DNA of 64,000 nt, from NCBI GenBank assembly GCA_020845635.1, contig JADLFI010000048.1:1-64000 (forward strand), written 5' to 3'. Within the stretch, counting starts at the first letter, position 1; every line of letters starts with the position of its first letter. The notes beneath the pieces are model-generated. The model had not been told where the DNA came from. It searched no databases and saw nothing but the letters and a program-made list of their open reading frames with translations. Source of the DNA: Bacteroidia bacterium (GTDB lineage Bacteria > Bacteroidota > Bacteroidia > UBA4408). Positions 54,499 to 63,607 of the stretch are shown piece by piece. Position numbers and translations under genes: made by a program.

Positions 54499-55482
54499 TC
54501 AACTTTCGCGCTGCATTAAGTTTTCAGCAAACTCCCTTATTTGTACTTTTACTTCATTATTGCAATGCTCAATGCTGTTGAGGTGTTCAAGAGCCTTCTC
54601 AAAATATTTTCTCATTTCTGCTTCGGCAATAACTTTTACATTTAGAAACTCGTAAATAGTTTTTACTGATTCTACTTTTTCGGCTGCATTTTCTTCCCCT
54701 GCCTGCATCCACATTTGCAGCTTTTCCTTACTGTATCTGTCAGCTACTTCTATGGCCTTTAAAAACAAATAGGTTTTTTTATTACTTACAATATCGCCAC
54801 CCTTTTGTTTACCCACTTTGTCACTTGCTCCAAATACATCTAAAATATCATCATGCAACTGAAAAGCAATACCTAAGTTTTTTCCGAACTCGTATAGGTG
54901 ATGGGCATCATTATTACCTGCACCACCTATTACAGCACCAATTTTTAAACTCCCAGCAAGTAATACCGAGGTTTTTAAACCAATCATTTTTATATACTGC
55001 GGAATAGTTACATTGTATTGCTTTTCAAAGTCCATATCTAATTGCTGCCCTTCGCAAACCTCTAGGGCTGTTTGGGTAAATATCTCCAAAACTTCTTTCA
55101 GCTTATCCGAAGGGCTTTGCATTATATACTGAACACTTTGTACAAACAAGGCATCACCACTCAATATAGCTATATCCTGATTCCACTGTTTTTGTACCGT
55201 GGGTTTGTTTCTACGCAATGGCGCCTTGTCCATAATATCATCATGTACCAAGGTAAAATTATGAAACAACTCAATGCCAATAGCAGCTTTTATAGCCTCT
55301 TCAGGTTTACCGTTAAATAATAAACAACCCATTAAAGTAAGCATAGGCCTAAAGCGCTTTCCGCCCAACTCTAAAGTATATTTTATGGGGGTGTATAAAT
55401 TTAAGGGTCTTTTGTTGTTTAATGCTTGGTCAAAGGCAATTAGCTCGGCCTCAATTAAACTTCTAAAATCATCTGTTTTCAA
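54499..55482 (-). CDS. Trans-isoprenyl diphosphate synthase (polyprenyl synthetase)
   Basis: The 327-residue protein has both aspartate-rich motifs, DDIMDKAPLRR (FARM) and DDILDVFG (SARM), together with GGKRFRPMLTL and the GDALFVQSV helix. It extends isoprenoid diphosphates from IPP and allylic primers. Chain length cannot be read reliably. ispD and ctaB in this window belong to the same isoprenoid-use network but lie far away. Confidence 0.93.
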   Translation of the reverse strand: MKTDDFRSLIEAELIAFDQALNNKRPLNLYTPIKYTLELGGKRFRPMLTLMGCLLFNGKPEEAIKAAIGIELFHNFTLVHDDIMDKAPLRRNKPTVQKQWNQDIAILSGDALFVQSVQYIMQSPSDKLKEVLEIFTQTALEVCEGQQLDMDFEKQYNVTIPQYIKMIGLKTSVLLAGSLKIGAVIGGAGNNDAHHLYEFGKNLGIAFQLHDDILDVFGASDKVGKQKGGDIVSNKKTYLFLKAIEVADRYSKEKLQMWMQAGEENAAEKVESVKTIYEFLNVKVIAEAEMRKYFEKALEHLNSIEHCNNEVKVQIREFAENLMQRES

Positions 55483-55492
55483 GGCTTACGCT

Positions 55493-56842
55493 TTATTGTA
55501 CAACCAGGTTCCTTCCTATACTTTCATAATGATAGCCCATTTCTTTCATTTGTTCAAGACCATACACATTACGGCCATCAAACACTACTTTGTTTTTAAG
55601 ATTTTTGTTCATCAGGTCAAAATCCGGTGTTCTAAAAACACCCCATTCGGTAGCAATTATAAGGGCATCAGCACCTTTTAGGGCATCGTATGGGTTTTCC
55701 GAAAATTGAATTTTATCGCCTAAAAGTTGTTTTACATTAGCCATAGCCTCAGGATCGTAGGCGCTTATGCTGGCACCTTCGGCCAATAGTTCTTTGATGA
55801 TGTATAAGGCCGGTGCTTCTCTTATATCGTCTGTATCGGGCTTAAAGGCCAAGCCCCATAAAGCAAAATGTTTGCCCTTTAACTGATGGTTAAAGTAACG
55901 CTTTATTTTCGGGATAATAATAGTTTTTTGAGATTCATTAACCTGCATTACGGCATTTAATAAATTAAAATTGTAATTTACCTCACCTGCCGATTTTGAA
56001 AGTGCCTGAACATCTTTAGGGAAACAACTTCCGCCATAACCAATGCCCGGAAACAAGAATCGCTTTCCTATACGGTCGTCAGAGCCTATCCCTATACGCA
56101 CCATATCTACATCGGCTCCTAAACGTTCGCATAAGTTAGCTATTTCGTTCATAAAAGTAATTTTAGTAGCCAAAAATGCATTGGCAGCATATTTGGTCAG
56201 CTCAGCCGATTTCTCATCCATAAAAATGATAGGATTACCCTGACGAACATAAGGCTTATACAACTCTTCCATTAATTTACGGGCTTTCTCACTGCTGCTG
56301 CCTATTACAACTCGGTCAGGCTTCAAAAAATCGTCCACGGCAAATCCTTCGCGCAAAAACTCCGGATTGCTCACTACATCAAAAAAATCTGAAGGGTTAT
56401 GAGATGTTTTAAAATGCGGATTTTCTTTTAACGAGGCTATTACTACTTCTCTTACCTTGTCGGCAGTGCCTACAGGTACGGTGCTTTTATCAACTATTAC
56501 TTTGTAGTCGTTTATAATTTTACCTAAATCTTTGGCTACTCCAAGTATATAGCTCAAATCGGCCGACCCGTCTTCGCCCGGAGGTGTAGGCAGGGCTAAG
56601 AAAATAATTTTTGACCCTTTAACGGCCTCTTCCAAATGGGTGGTAAAAGTTAAACGTCCGGCTTTTATATTTCTGTGAAACAAAACATCTAAGTGGGGTT
56701 CATAAATAGGGATTACGCCTTCCTGCATTTTCTTTACCTTCTCGGCATTAATATCTACACAGATAACATTGTTCCCTGTTTCGGCCAAACAAGTGCCGGT
56801 TACTAGTCCTACATATCCTGTTCCTACTACGGTTATATTCAT
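55493..56842 (-). CDS. ugd: UDP-glucose 6-dehydrogenase
   Basis: The enzyme oxidises UDP-glucose to UDP-glucuronate for glycan synthesis. The 449-residue protein has the NAD motif VVGTGYVGLVTGTCLAE, VDKSTVPVGTADKV, and the catalytic GIGYGGSCFPKD with Cys, then a C-terminal FKPDTDDIREAPAL. It is on the same strand as, and 46 bp after, the DegT aminotransferase gene, so together they supply sugar precursors. Confidence 0.95.
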   Translation of the reverse strand: MNITVVGTGYVGLVTGTCLAETGNNVICVDINAEKVKKMQEGVIPIYEPHLDVLFHRNIKAGRLTFTTHLEEAVKGSKIIFLALPTPPGEDGSADLSYILGVAKDLGKIINDYKVIVDKSTVPVGTADKVREVVIASLKENPHFKTSHNPSDFFDVVSNPEFLREGFAVDDFLKPDRVVIGSSSEKARKLMEELYKPYVRQGNPIIFMDEKSAELTKYAANAFLATKITFMNEIANLCERLGADVDMVRIGIGSDDRIGKRFLFPGIGYGGSCFPKDVQALSKSAGEVNYNFNLLNAVMQVNESQKTIIIPKIKRYFNHQLKGKHFALWGLAFKPDTDDIREAPALYIIKELLAEGASISAYDPEAMANVKQLLGDKIQFSENPYDALKGADALIIATEWGVFRTPDFDLMNKNLKNKVVFDGRNVYGLEQMKEMGYHYESIGRNLVVQ

Positions 56843-56888
56843 ATATTATGATTTAAATGAGGGGTTTATAATGATATTTATTTTTTAC

Positions 56889-58040
56889 TTATTGATTAAT
56901 AAACTCTAGTACTTTTTGGCAAATATAGGCAAGAGTTTCGTTTTCTAACTCGGTATGTATGGGCAATGATATTACACAGGAGCATAACTTCTCGGTTACC
57001 GGAAAATCGCCTGCTTGGTAACGAGGGTCGCTATACGCCTTTTGCAAATGTAGTGGTATAGGGTAATACACCATAGCCGGAATATCATGTTCGGCCAAAT
57101 ATGCGCGTAAAGCATTACGGTCAACATCAATTAATTGAAGGGTATATTGATGAAAAACATGAGTGCTGTTTTTTACACGGGCAGGAGTAATTATTTTGGC
57201 ATGTTGGGCAAATTTTTCATCATAATAGCTTGCGGCCTTATTTCTTGCTGCGGCATACTCATCAAGGTGTTTTAATTTTACTCTTAAAATAGCAGCCTGA
57301 ATACTGTCTAATCTGGAATTTACACCTATACTATCATGTACATACTGTGTGCTTTGACCGTGGTTGGCAATCATTTTAAGTTTTACGGCCAACTCATCAT
57401 TGTTGGTAAACATTGCTCCGCCATCGCCATAGCATCCTAAATTTTTGCTTGGAAAAAATGAAGTACAACCAACATCTCCAATAGTTCCGGCCTTACAGGT
57501 CTTACCATCGCTAAAAGTATAATCTGCACCTATGGCCTGAGCCGTATCTTCTATAACATATAGTTGGTACTTTTTGGCTAAAGCCATTATAGCCTCCATA
57601 TTGGCACATTGCCCAAACAAATGCACCGGAACTATGGCTTTGGTTTTAGGACTAATTGCTTTTTCAATGGCTTCAACATTAATATCAAAAGTGTTTGGAT
57701 AAACATCAACCAATACAGGTTTTAAACCAAGTAAGCCAATAACTTCGGCTGTGGCCACATAAGTAAAGTCGGCAGTAATTACTTCATCACCAGGTTTTAG
57801 GCCTAAGGCCATCATGGCTATTTGCAAGGCATCAGTTCCGTTGGCACAAGGTATAACATGCTTAACTCCCAAATATTTTTCTAACTCTTCCTGAAAGTTT
57901 TTTACTTCAGGACCGTTAATAAAGGCGGTATTATCTATTACACTTTGAATGGCATTGTCAACCTCAGTCTTAATTTTTAAATACTGGGTTTTTAAATCAA
58001 CCATTTGTATTTTGTGGGCGGGTTTGGCTATTGGTGTCAT
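56889..58040 (-). CDS. DegT/DnrJ/EryC1/StrS family sugar aminotransferase
   Basis: This PLP enzyme installs amino groups on keto-deoxy nucleotide sugars. The 383-residue protein has the PLP-binding region CANGTDALQIAM, AQAIGADY, the Schiff-base Lys in SFFPSKNLGCYGDGG, and the C-terminal VYYPIPLHLQKAY. Together with ugd it could feed UDP-glucuronate-derived amino sugars; the exact substrate is not determined. Confidence 0.93.
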   Translation of the reverse strand: MTPIAKPAHKIQMVDLKTQYLKIKTEVDNAIQSVIDNTAFINGPEVKNFQEELEKYLGVKHVIPCANGTDALQIAMMALGLKPGDEVITADFTYVATAEVIGLLGLKPVLVDVYPNTFDINVEAIEKAISPKTKAIVPVHLFGQCANMEAIMALAKKYQLYVIEDTAQAIGADYTFSDGKTCKAGTIGDVGCTSFFPSKNLGCYGDGGAMFTNNDELAVKLKMIANHGQSTQYVHDSIGVNSRLDSIQAAILRVKLKHLDEYAAARNKAASYYDEKFAQHAKIITPARVKNSTHVFHQYTLQLIDVDRNALRAYLAEHDIPAMVYYPIPLHLQKAYSDPRYQAGDFPVTEKLCSCVISLPIHTELENETLAYICQKVLEFINQ

Positions 58041-58120
58041 TTTAGTAAAAAATCGGGCAAATATAGTGTTTTATTTGCTAATATCTACTTTGTTTTGTTC
58101 CTTTGATTCTTAGTTTTTTT

Positions 58121-58906
58121 ATGAAATTAAAATTCTCCTTCCTTGTCCTACTCACATTGGGGTTGTTTTTGGGCAATATATTTTGCAGTAACATTTGTTT
58201 GGCTCAGGTAACCCCTAAAGACAGTGTTATTAATGCCCCCTTGTTAGGAGCAAGTTATGCTTTTCAACTCCCCGAGGGCGATTTAAAGCAGCGCTTCGGC
58301 TACAATTCCAGTGTAGGCTTACATTTTTTATACAAAACAAAGCATAATTTTATTTATGGAATTGATGCTACTTTTACTTTCTCCCCTCAAAGTCAGGTTA
58401 AAAACGCTTATTCGTTATTCGATTCTATCAGCTCTGCCAATAATGTTATTGACCGGAATGGCGAGTATGCCTCCATTTTGTTTTACCAAAGAGGCTTTAC
58501 TTCAACCTTAAAAGTAGGAAAACTTTTTCCCATGTGGGGACAAAATAAAAATTCGGGCTTATGCTTATTGTTGGGCTTAGGCTATATGCAACATAAAATC
58601 AGAATTGAAGATAAATACAATCGTACTCCGCAACTTTCAAAACCTTATATAAAGGGTTACGACAGGCTAACGAGCGGCCCTATGCTTAGTGCCTTTGCCG
58701 GCTATCTTTTTTTAGGGAATAACAGGTTGTTGAATTTTTATGCCGGATTGGAACTGATGGTCGGACAAACCCAAAGCCGCAGAAGCATTAATTTTGATAC
58801 TATGCAGCGCGACACTCAAATAAGAAAAGACATTTACTGGGGGCCGCGTGTAGGGTTTATATTGCCTTTGTACAAGCGCATGCCAAACGAGTATTATTAT
58901 AATTGA
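58121..58906 (+). CDS. Outer-membrane beta-barrel-like protein of unknown function
   Basis: The ATG at 58121 begins a signal peptide (FLVLLTLGLFLGNIFCSNICLAQ); a TTG six codons upstream is less likely. The 261-residue protein is beta-rich with repeated Gly/aromatic strands, and contains GFNSSVGLHFLYKTKH-like and LCLLLGLGYMQHKI segments. It resembles small T9SS-associated or OmpA-like barrels of Bacteroidota, but I see no specific family. Confidence 0.65.
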   Translation: MKLKFSFLVLLTLGLFLGNIFCSNICLAQVTPKDSVINAPLLGASYAFQLPEGDLKQRFGYNSSVGLHFLYKTKHNFIYGIDATFTFSPQSQVKNAYSLFDSISSANNVIDRNGEYASILFYQRGFTSTLKVGKLFPMWGQNKNSGLCLLLGLGYMQHKIRIEDKYNRTPQLSKPYIKGYDRLTSGPMLSAFAGYLFLGNNRLLNFYAGLELMVGQTQSRRSINFDTMQRDTQIRKDIYWGPRVGFILPLYKRMPNEYYYN

Positions 58907-59120
58907 TTTTCGGGGTTCAGGCATAAAAACAGACCATTTTTTTTCATGCTGTTTTAGCCCAAGGGTGTTTCCTAAAATACACTCAATAACAGGACTTTTA
59001 ATTATTGTTAAAGGCAGTAGTAATAATCATTTTTTCTCGTCATACAAGGGGCTGATACCATCACACATAAACTGTAGCGGGGGCAACAAACCTAAGGCTT
59101 ATTAGCATGTTCTCAAATAC

Positions 59121-59163
59121 AAAAAAACCGCAATGAACTTTGTTTGAGCATTGCGGTTTTTTT
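59121..59163. terminator. Bidirectional terminator 3' of the LRR protein gene
   Basis: A7-CCGCAATG, a 13-nt loop, then CATTGCGG-T7: an 8-bp GC-containing core extended by A/T pairs, 16 bp beyond the minus-strand stop. It may also serve the barrel gene on the plus strand. Confidence 0.85.
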
Positions 59164-59179
59164 GAATCGTATTTACTTG

Positions 59180-62100
59180 TTATTTTATAACAATCATACG
59201 CATTACCCATTCTCCGCTATCTGATTGTATTTTTAAGAAATACGTTCCCGGAGTAATTTGGGTATTAACTATCGTATTGTTTTCATGAATACTTACAGGC
59301 GCAGTAACTCTTGCACCCATAACCGATTCTATCCAATATTGGGCGTTTGGAGCTATTTCATTATTTTTCCAATTAATTACAAAACTACCGGTGTTAGGGT
59401 TAGGTAAAACCTTAAACTCATATTGCTTACTTTGCAGCCTTGGCACAAAATTAAGCGGATAAGCCAAATTAATATTTCCTGTTCCATTCGATACACTTCT
59501 GTTTCGCACAGCTCTTGTAGATTCGCATGGGGAACTTAAAACAGCCTGAATACGATATACGGTATTAACTCCGGCTACCGGATTAGTATCAATATACGGT
59601 CGAGAAATGGCATTAACCGTTGTTAAGTAACTCATATTATTATAATCGGGTCCCGAATAAACCAAGTAGGAAGTTATATTTTGCGATATTTCAACATACG
59701 GATTCCATGAAATTATTCGCTCATTACCAATACCCGGTAATACCTTTAAACCAATAGCCCGTACATAATCAGATAAGGCAGTTTCACCACCGCAGGTATC
59801 TATCATAGAAATTCGGTAACGATCTGTAACTACCGAAGCATCGGAGTTTACATCTATATACTCGCTTAACGAGTTATAGTCAACAGTATCTATCTGAACA
59901 TAGTTTGATGAGTTAAAAGGAATCTCTTTGTAAATAGCATAATAGGCAATATCCGTTGCAATAGGTTTTTCCCACACTAAAATATGTTGGTTGGTTGTAG
60001 TATCAACCGTTACCATACAAATGGTAGGTTTTGTAAGCATAGAGTTTGACACATCAAAAGGAGCCGACATTATTTCGCAGCCATCAGCAGTAATCCCTTT
60101 TACAAAGTAAGTTCCGGCTTGGTTTACTACTAAACTGTCGGCTAAAGTGCCATTAGTCCATTGGTATGAGTCAAATCCTCCCGAGGCTCTAAGAGTTACA
60201 TTTACGGGGGCACAATTTATTATAGTATCTGTTGTGCTTATAACGGGCGGAGCAATGGGTGTTAAATTAAAGCTTACAAAAACAGGATCTGATATTCGCG
60301 GGCAGCCGTTGGCATTAATAACATTAACCGTATAACTGCCACTTTCGGTAACTACAAGTTCACTATTATTTTCACCGTTCATGGCTACCCCATCTTTCAT
60401 CCATTGGTAATAATATTGAGATACAAATGGAGTAGTTAAAGTAACGCTTCCCCCCGCACATGCTTCGCGAAACATTGAACCATCAATAGCAGCAGGGTGA
60501 TTGCATACAATGCCGTCAGGACTATTACAAACCAAATAATCGGTGGTTATTGAAGAGGCGCAGCCCGTAACATTATTAACAGCCAATAAAGTTACATAAA
60601 ATGTATCGTTGTATTGGTAAGTATAATTTACATTAAAGTCATTGTTGTTAAACTGTGCACCATCGCCCGGAAACCAGGTAAAGGTATATAAATTCATATT
60701 AGGCGTGTTGTTGGTAAAAACCACATCCATGGGGCTTGAGTTTAACATTAAGCTGCTTACCGAAAAATCAAGGTTAAAATTACTATTATGTATGGTTATA
60801 GGGTAGGGCGTAGGCGAGCCTTCAATATAAGGTGTAGAGGAAACTACTCTTATTAAATATCCATTTCCGTCCGGAATATTGGTAGGTATAGTAGCATAAA
60901 TAATACCCGAACTCCCTGAATTTATCATACCTATATCAATAGGACTGCTAAAATCTCCGTTTTCGTCACTTAATTGAGCGGTAAAATAATTGCCTGAGGC
61001 AATAGAGCCTTGTACGTTTTGAGCGCTTTTTTGAAATTCTAAATTACCGTTGCTTAAATAATACCTTACCGGAATGGTACTACCCATACATATACTATAA
61101 TCACTAGTATCTATTTCTGTTGAAATGGTACCTAAAGCATCACAGTCGCTATAAAAGGTTCCCCAGGTATCTTTATTGGCAGCCCAATTATTATCCATAT
61201 ATGCCGGATCATCTACCGTAATACAATATAGGTTTTGATTGTTAACAGAACTGTAATAGCCTAAATTGGCATTATTCCCGTTTTTTATATTTAAACTACT
61301 CAAATTATTGTAGCTACAATCTAAACTATCTAATAAACTTAACGATTGCAATTCCAATGTTTCAATTTGATTATTAAAACAACTTAACAATCTTAGGTTA
61401 GGGTTATCAATAAATACAGCTTGGGCAAGTTGATTATTATAACAATAAACCACTTCCAAAGATGTACAGGTAGTATTGTCTAACATCGTTAAGTTATTAC
61501 CGCTGCAATTGATAAATACCAAACTTGAATCGTTTGTCAAAATTAAATCATTAAGTAAGTTATTCCAGCAATACAAACTGTCTAATTGCCCTAAATCTCC
61601 TGCATTGAGTGTGGTAAGTTGGTTATTATAGCAGCTTAAAAATTTTAACCCCGAAGTGCCTGTATTATTCAAATCTAAATTGGTCAATAAATTGTCATAA
61701 CATGCCAAGTCAACTAACGTACTTATCATAGAAACATCAAGCGAGGTTAATTCATTACTAAAACATGATAAATACTTTAACGAAATACAATTTGAAACAT
61801 TTAGCATGTTTATTTGATTGTTTGAGCAGTAAAGTGTTTGCAAGACATAGTTTTGACCTAAAGCCAGCGTAGTAATTGAATTATTAGAGCATGATAGTAT
61901 TTTTAATTGACTATGATTAGCAACATTGAGTGTGGTAATATTGTTGTCTCGGCAATATAGCTCCTCAAGATTCATAGCATTTGAAATATCTAAGCCACTT
62001 AACTGATTATTGCTGCATACCAATTTTACTAAACTCGACCCAAGTCCTGTTATACCGGTTAATTGATTGTTCTGACAGTACAAGTCAATAAGTTGTGGGT

Positions 62101-62413
62101 TGCCCGACAGGTCAAGAGTGCTTATTTGATTGTTATTGCAAATTAATTGAATAATATTCACAAAGGCCTCTATTCCTGTCATATCTTGTATATTCTGGTA
62201 GGAAACATTTATACCTCCATAAAAAGATTGAGCTTCGCTTACCTGAATTTCATTGTCCATGTTAATATTTAAAGCGGTATCGGCCAGTAATGCATTTTTA
62301 AAGTTTAGGTCCGGAATATTTACATTTTGGGCTTTTAAATACGAACCGCACAGAAGCATAATAAACAGCCCGAAACCGCTTACCCGTGCTAAAAAAGTAG
62401 AATTATTACTCAT
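59180..62413 (-). CDS. T9SS secreted leucine-rich-repeat protein with Cys ladder
   Basis: The 1077-residue protein has a signal peptide ending near LKAQ. Fourteen short LRRs (about residues 86-390, about 21-23 residues each) follow the consensus LxxLxCxxNxLxxL, so each repeat has Cys at the same place. An LRR cap follows (LYCITVDDPAYMDNNWAANK). Then come a beta domain, a PKD domain (FTWFPGDGAQFN, TYQYNDTFYVTLLAV), Ig-like modules and an FN3-like stretch, and the type A T9SS sorting domain with LPNPNTGSFVI and GTYFLKIQ. It is probably a secreted surface adhesin or binding protein; ligand unknown. Confidence 0.9.
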   Translation of the reverse strand: MSNNSTFLARVSGFGLFIMLLCGSYLKAQNVNIPDLNFKNALLADTALNINMDNEIQVSEAQSFYGGINVSYQNIQDMTGIEAFVNIIQLICNNNQISTLDLSGNPQLIDLYCQNNQLTGITGLGSSLVKLVCSNNQLSGLDISNAMNLEELYCRDNNITTLNVANHSQLKILSCSNNSITTLALGQNYVLQTLYCSNNQINMLNVSNCISLKYLSCFSNELTSLDVSMISTLVDLACYDNLLTNLDLNNTGTSGLKFLSCYNNQLTTLNAGDLGQLDSLYCWNNLLNDLILTNDSSLVFINCSGNNLTMLDNTTCTSLEVVYCYNNQLAQAVFIDNPNLRLLSCFNNQIETLELQSLSLLDSLDCSYNNLSSLNIKNGNNANLGYYSSVNNQNLYCITVDDPAYMDNNWAANKDTWGTFYSDCDALGTISTEIDTSDYSICMGSTIPVRYYLSNGNLEFQKSAQNVQGSIASGNYFTAQLSDENGDFSSPIDIGMINSGSSGIIYATIPTNIPDGNGYLIRVVSSTPYIEGSPTPYPITIHNSNFNLDFSVSSLMLNSSPMDVVFTNNTPNMNLYTFTWFPGDGAQFNNNDFNVNYTYQYNDTFYVTLLAVNNVTGCASSITTDYLVCNSPDGIVCNHPAAIDGSMFREACAGGSVTLTTPFVSQYYYQWMKDGVAMNGENNSELVVTESGSYTVNVINANGCPRISDPVFVSFNLTPIAPPVISTTDTIINCAPVNVTLRASGGFDSYQWTNGTLADSLVVNQAGTYFVKGITADGCEIMSAPFDVSNSMLTKPTICMVTVDTTTNQHILVWEKPIATDIAYYAIYKEIPFNSSNYVQIDTVDYNSLSEYIDVNSDASVVTDRYRISMIDTCGGETALSDYVRAIGLKVLPGIGNERIISWNPYVEISQNITSYLVYSGPDYNNMSYLTTVNAISRPYIDTNPVAGVNTVYRIQAVLSSPCESTRAVRNRSVSNGTGNINLAYPLNFVPRLQSKQYEFKVLPNPNTGSFVINWKNNEIAPNAQYWIESVMGARVTAPVSIHENNTIVNTQITPGTYFLKIQSDSGEWVMRMIVIK

Positions 62414-62824
62414 GTTGTCATATAAATAGGTTAATAATATAAAATTTACAAACTTGTTTTCCTGTTAATTGGTCATACCTTAAATTAATCTATCCTTATA
62501 AAATCCACATTCACATCTCATTTTTACGAATTAATGCTCAAAAATGTTTCATTTTTTGTTGTATTTTTTTATAAAATTTTAGGGAGTAAAAAATAGCGGA
62601 TAAACTTGTCCGTTTAGTTTTTTTGTTTACTTTTGCAAAGTTTAAATGTATGAGTTTATTATTTTAATGAATTAATAAGGGCTGTATTGACTACAAATAT
62701 AAATAAATATACAAAAAGTTGGTATAAATATAAAAATAGTTAGTTTATCACAATTTTAATGTTTTTATATAAGCTAATTAATACATTTGCATTTTAATAT
62801 TTAACTAAAAATAAAATTTAATTT
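62414..62824. other. 411-bp AT-rich divergent intergenic region
   Basis: No ORF or RNA gene is supported here. It contains the candidate promoter at 62606-62635 (TTG, 19-bp spacer, TACTTTTG) and a second -7-like TACATTTG at 62782-62789 about 36 bp before the ATG at 62825. Much of 62690-62770 is A/T repeats. I found no clear operator palindrome and no FNR/CRP-type TGTGA or TTGAT-N4-ATCAA site. Confidence 0.5.
62606..62635 (+). promoter_or_regulatory. Candidate promoter of the small membrane protein / hemoglobin / Ric operon
   Basis: TTG (62606-62608), a 19-bp spacer and TACTTTTG (62628-62635) fit the Bacteroidota pattern. It would leave a leader of about 180 nt; a nearer TACATTTG at 62782 could be used instead. 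Confidence 0.5.
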
Positions 62825-63139
62825 ATGACTGCTACAAATCAACATGAAACACAAGCTTTACCAAGTGGTAATTGGTATCAAAGACAAGTGGATGCTTTTG
62901 AAAGAGGTCGCCTGGCTTGGTTGTCAATTTACATTATTGCCCAAAGTTGTTGGGGCTCAGTAGCTTGTATGTATGCTTTACTGAACAACGCCAATGTGGC
63001 TCAATTAGCAATTTGTGCCGGAGTTTCTATGGCTTCTAATGCTATGTTTATTGCACAGGCACCGGCCAAGTGGTGTATTAATGTGTTTTATGTAAGTATA
63101 GTTTTAAATACCATTATTTTACTAATTAATATACTTTAA
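62825..63139 (+). CDS. Small three-helix membrane protein of unknown function
   Basis: I do not recognise a family. The 104-residue protein has a polar start (NWYQRQVDAFERGR) and three membrane helices at about 31-53, 57-78 and 84-103. Cys42, Cys48, Cys64 and Cys84 lie in or next to helices. It lies 24 bp before a truncated hemoglobin gene and is followed by ric in the same direction. Co-transcription and a role with nitric oxide, oxygen or iron-sulfur stress are inferred from position. Confidence 0.7.
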   Translation: MTATNQHETQALPSGNWYQRQVDAFERGRLAWLSIYIIAQSCWGSVACMYALLNNANVAQLAICAGVSMASNAMFIAQAPAKWCINVFYVSIVLNTIILLINIL

Positions 63140-63163
63140 TAGCCATAGTGCTGTTTGCGGGCA

Positions 63164-63553
63164 ATGGGTAACGATATTTTAGAAATTTCAGATATTAAAC
63201 TATTGGTTAATTCTTTTTACGAAAAAGTGCGTAAAGATAGTTTGTTAGCCCATATTTTTAATGATAGAATCCAAGATCGTTGGCCCTTGCACCTTCAAAA
63301 GATGTACCGTTTTTGGCAAACCGTTTTGCTTGACGAGCATACCTACGAAGGACGACCTTTTCCGCCCCATGCAAATTTACCGGTTGATAAAACTCATTTT
63401 AATCGTTGGTTAGAACTGTTTTACGAAACCATTGATGAAAATTTTGAAGGGGTTAAAGCCCAGGAAGCCAAATGGAGAGCCGAGCGCATGGCTGAGTTGT
63501 TTTACGAAAAAATTATTTATATTCAAAATAATCCAGGTAAGGTTATCTTATAA
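63164..63553 (+). CDS. Group III truncated hemoglobin
   Basis: The ATG at 63164 gives 129 residues; a TTG three codons upstream is less likely. Group III features are a FYEKVRKD start, HIFNDRIQDRWPLHLQKM, the FWQTVLL helix, and THFNRWLELF with the proximal His (about 78). Such proteins bind O2/NO and often sit with nitrosative-stress genes. It precedes ric by 54 bp. Confidence 0.9.
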   Translation: MGNDILEISDIKLLVNSFYEKVRKDSLLAHIFNDRIQDRWPLHLQKMYRFWQTVLLDEHTYEGRPFPPHANLPVDKTHFNRWLELFYETIDENFEGVKAQEAKWRAERMAELFYEKIIYIQNNPGKVIL

Positions 63554-63607
63554 ATAAGTTTGACAATACCCTTACTCTATTTGCAAATGATAAAAAAGTA
63601 AGACGAG

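Noticed and set aside
58907-59179. A small RNA or extra gene in the gap before the LRR gene
   Set aside because: No conserved RNA shape or coding frame; the only clear element is the terminator at 59121-59163.
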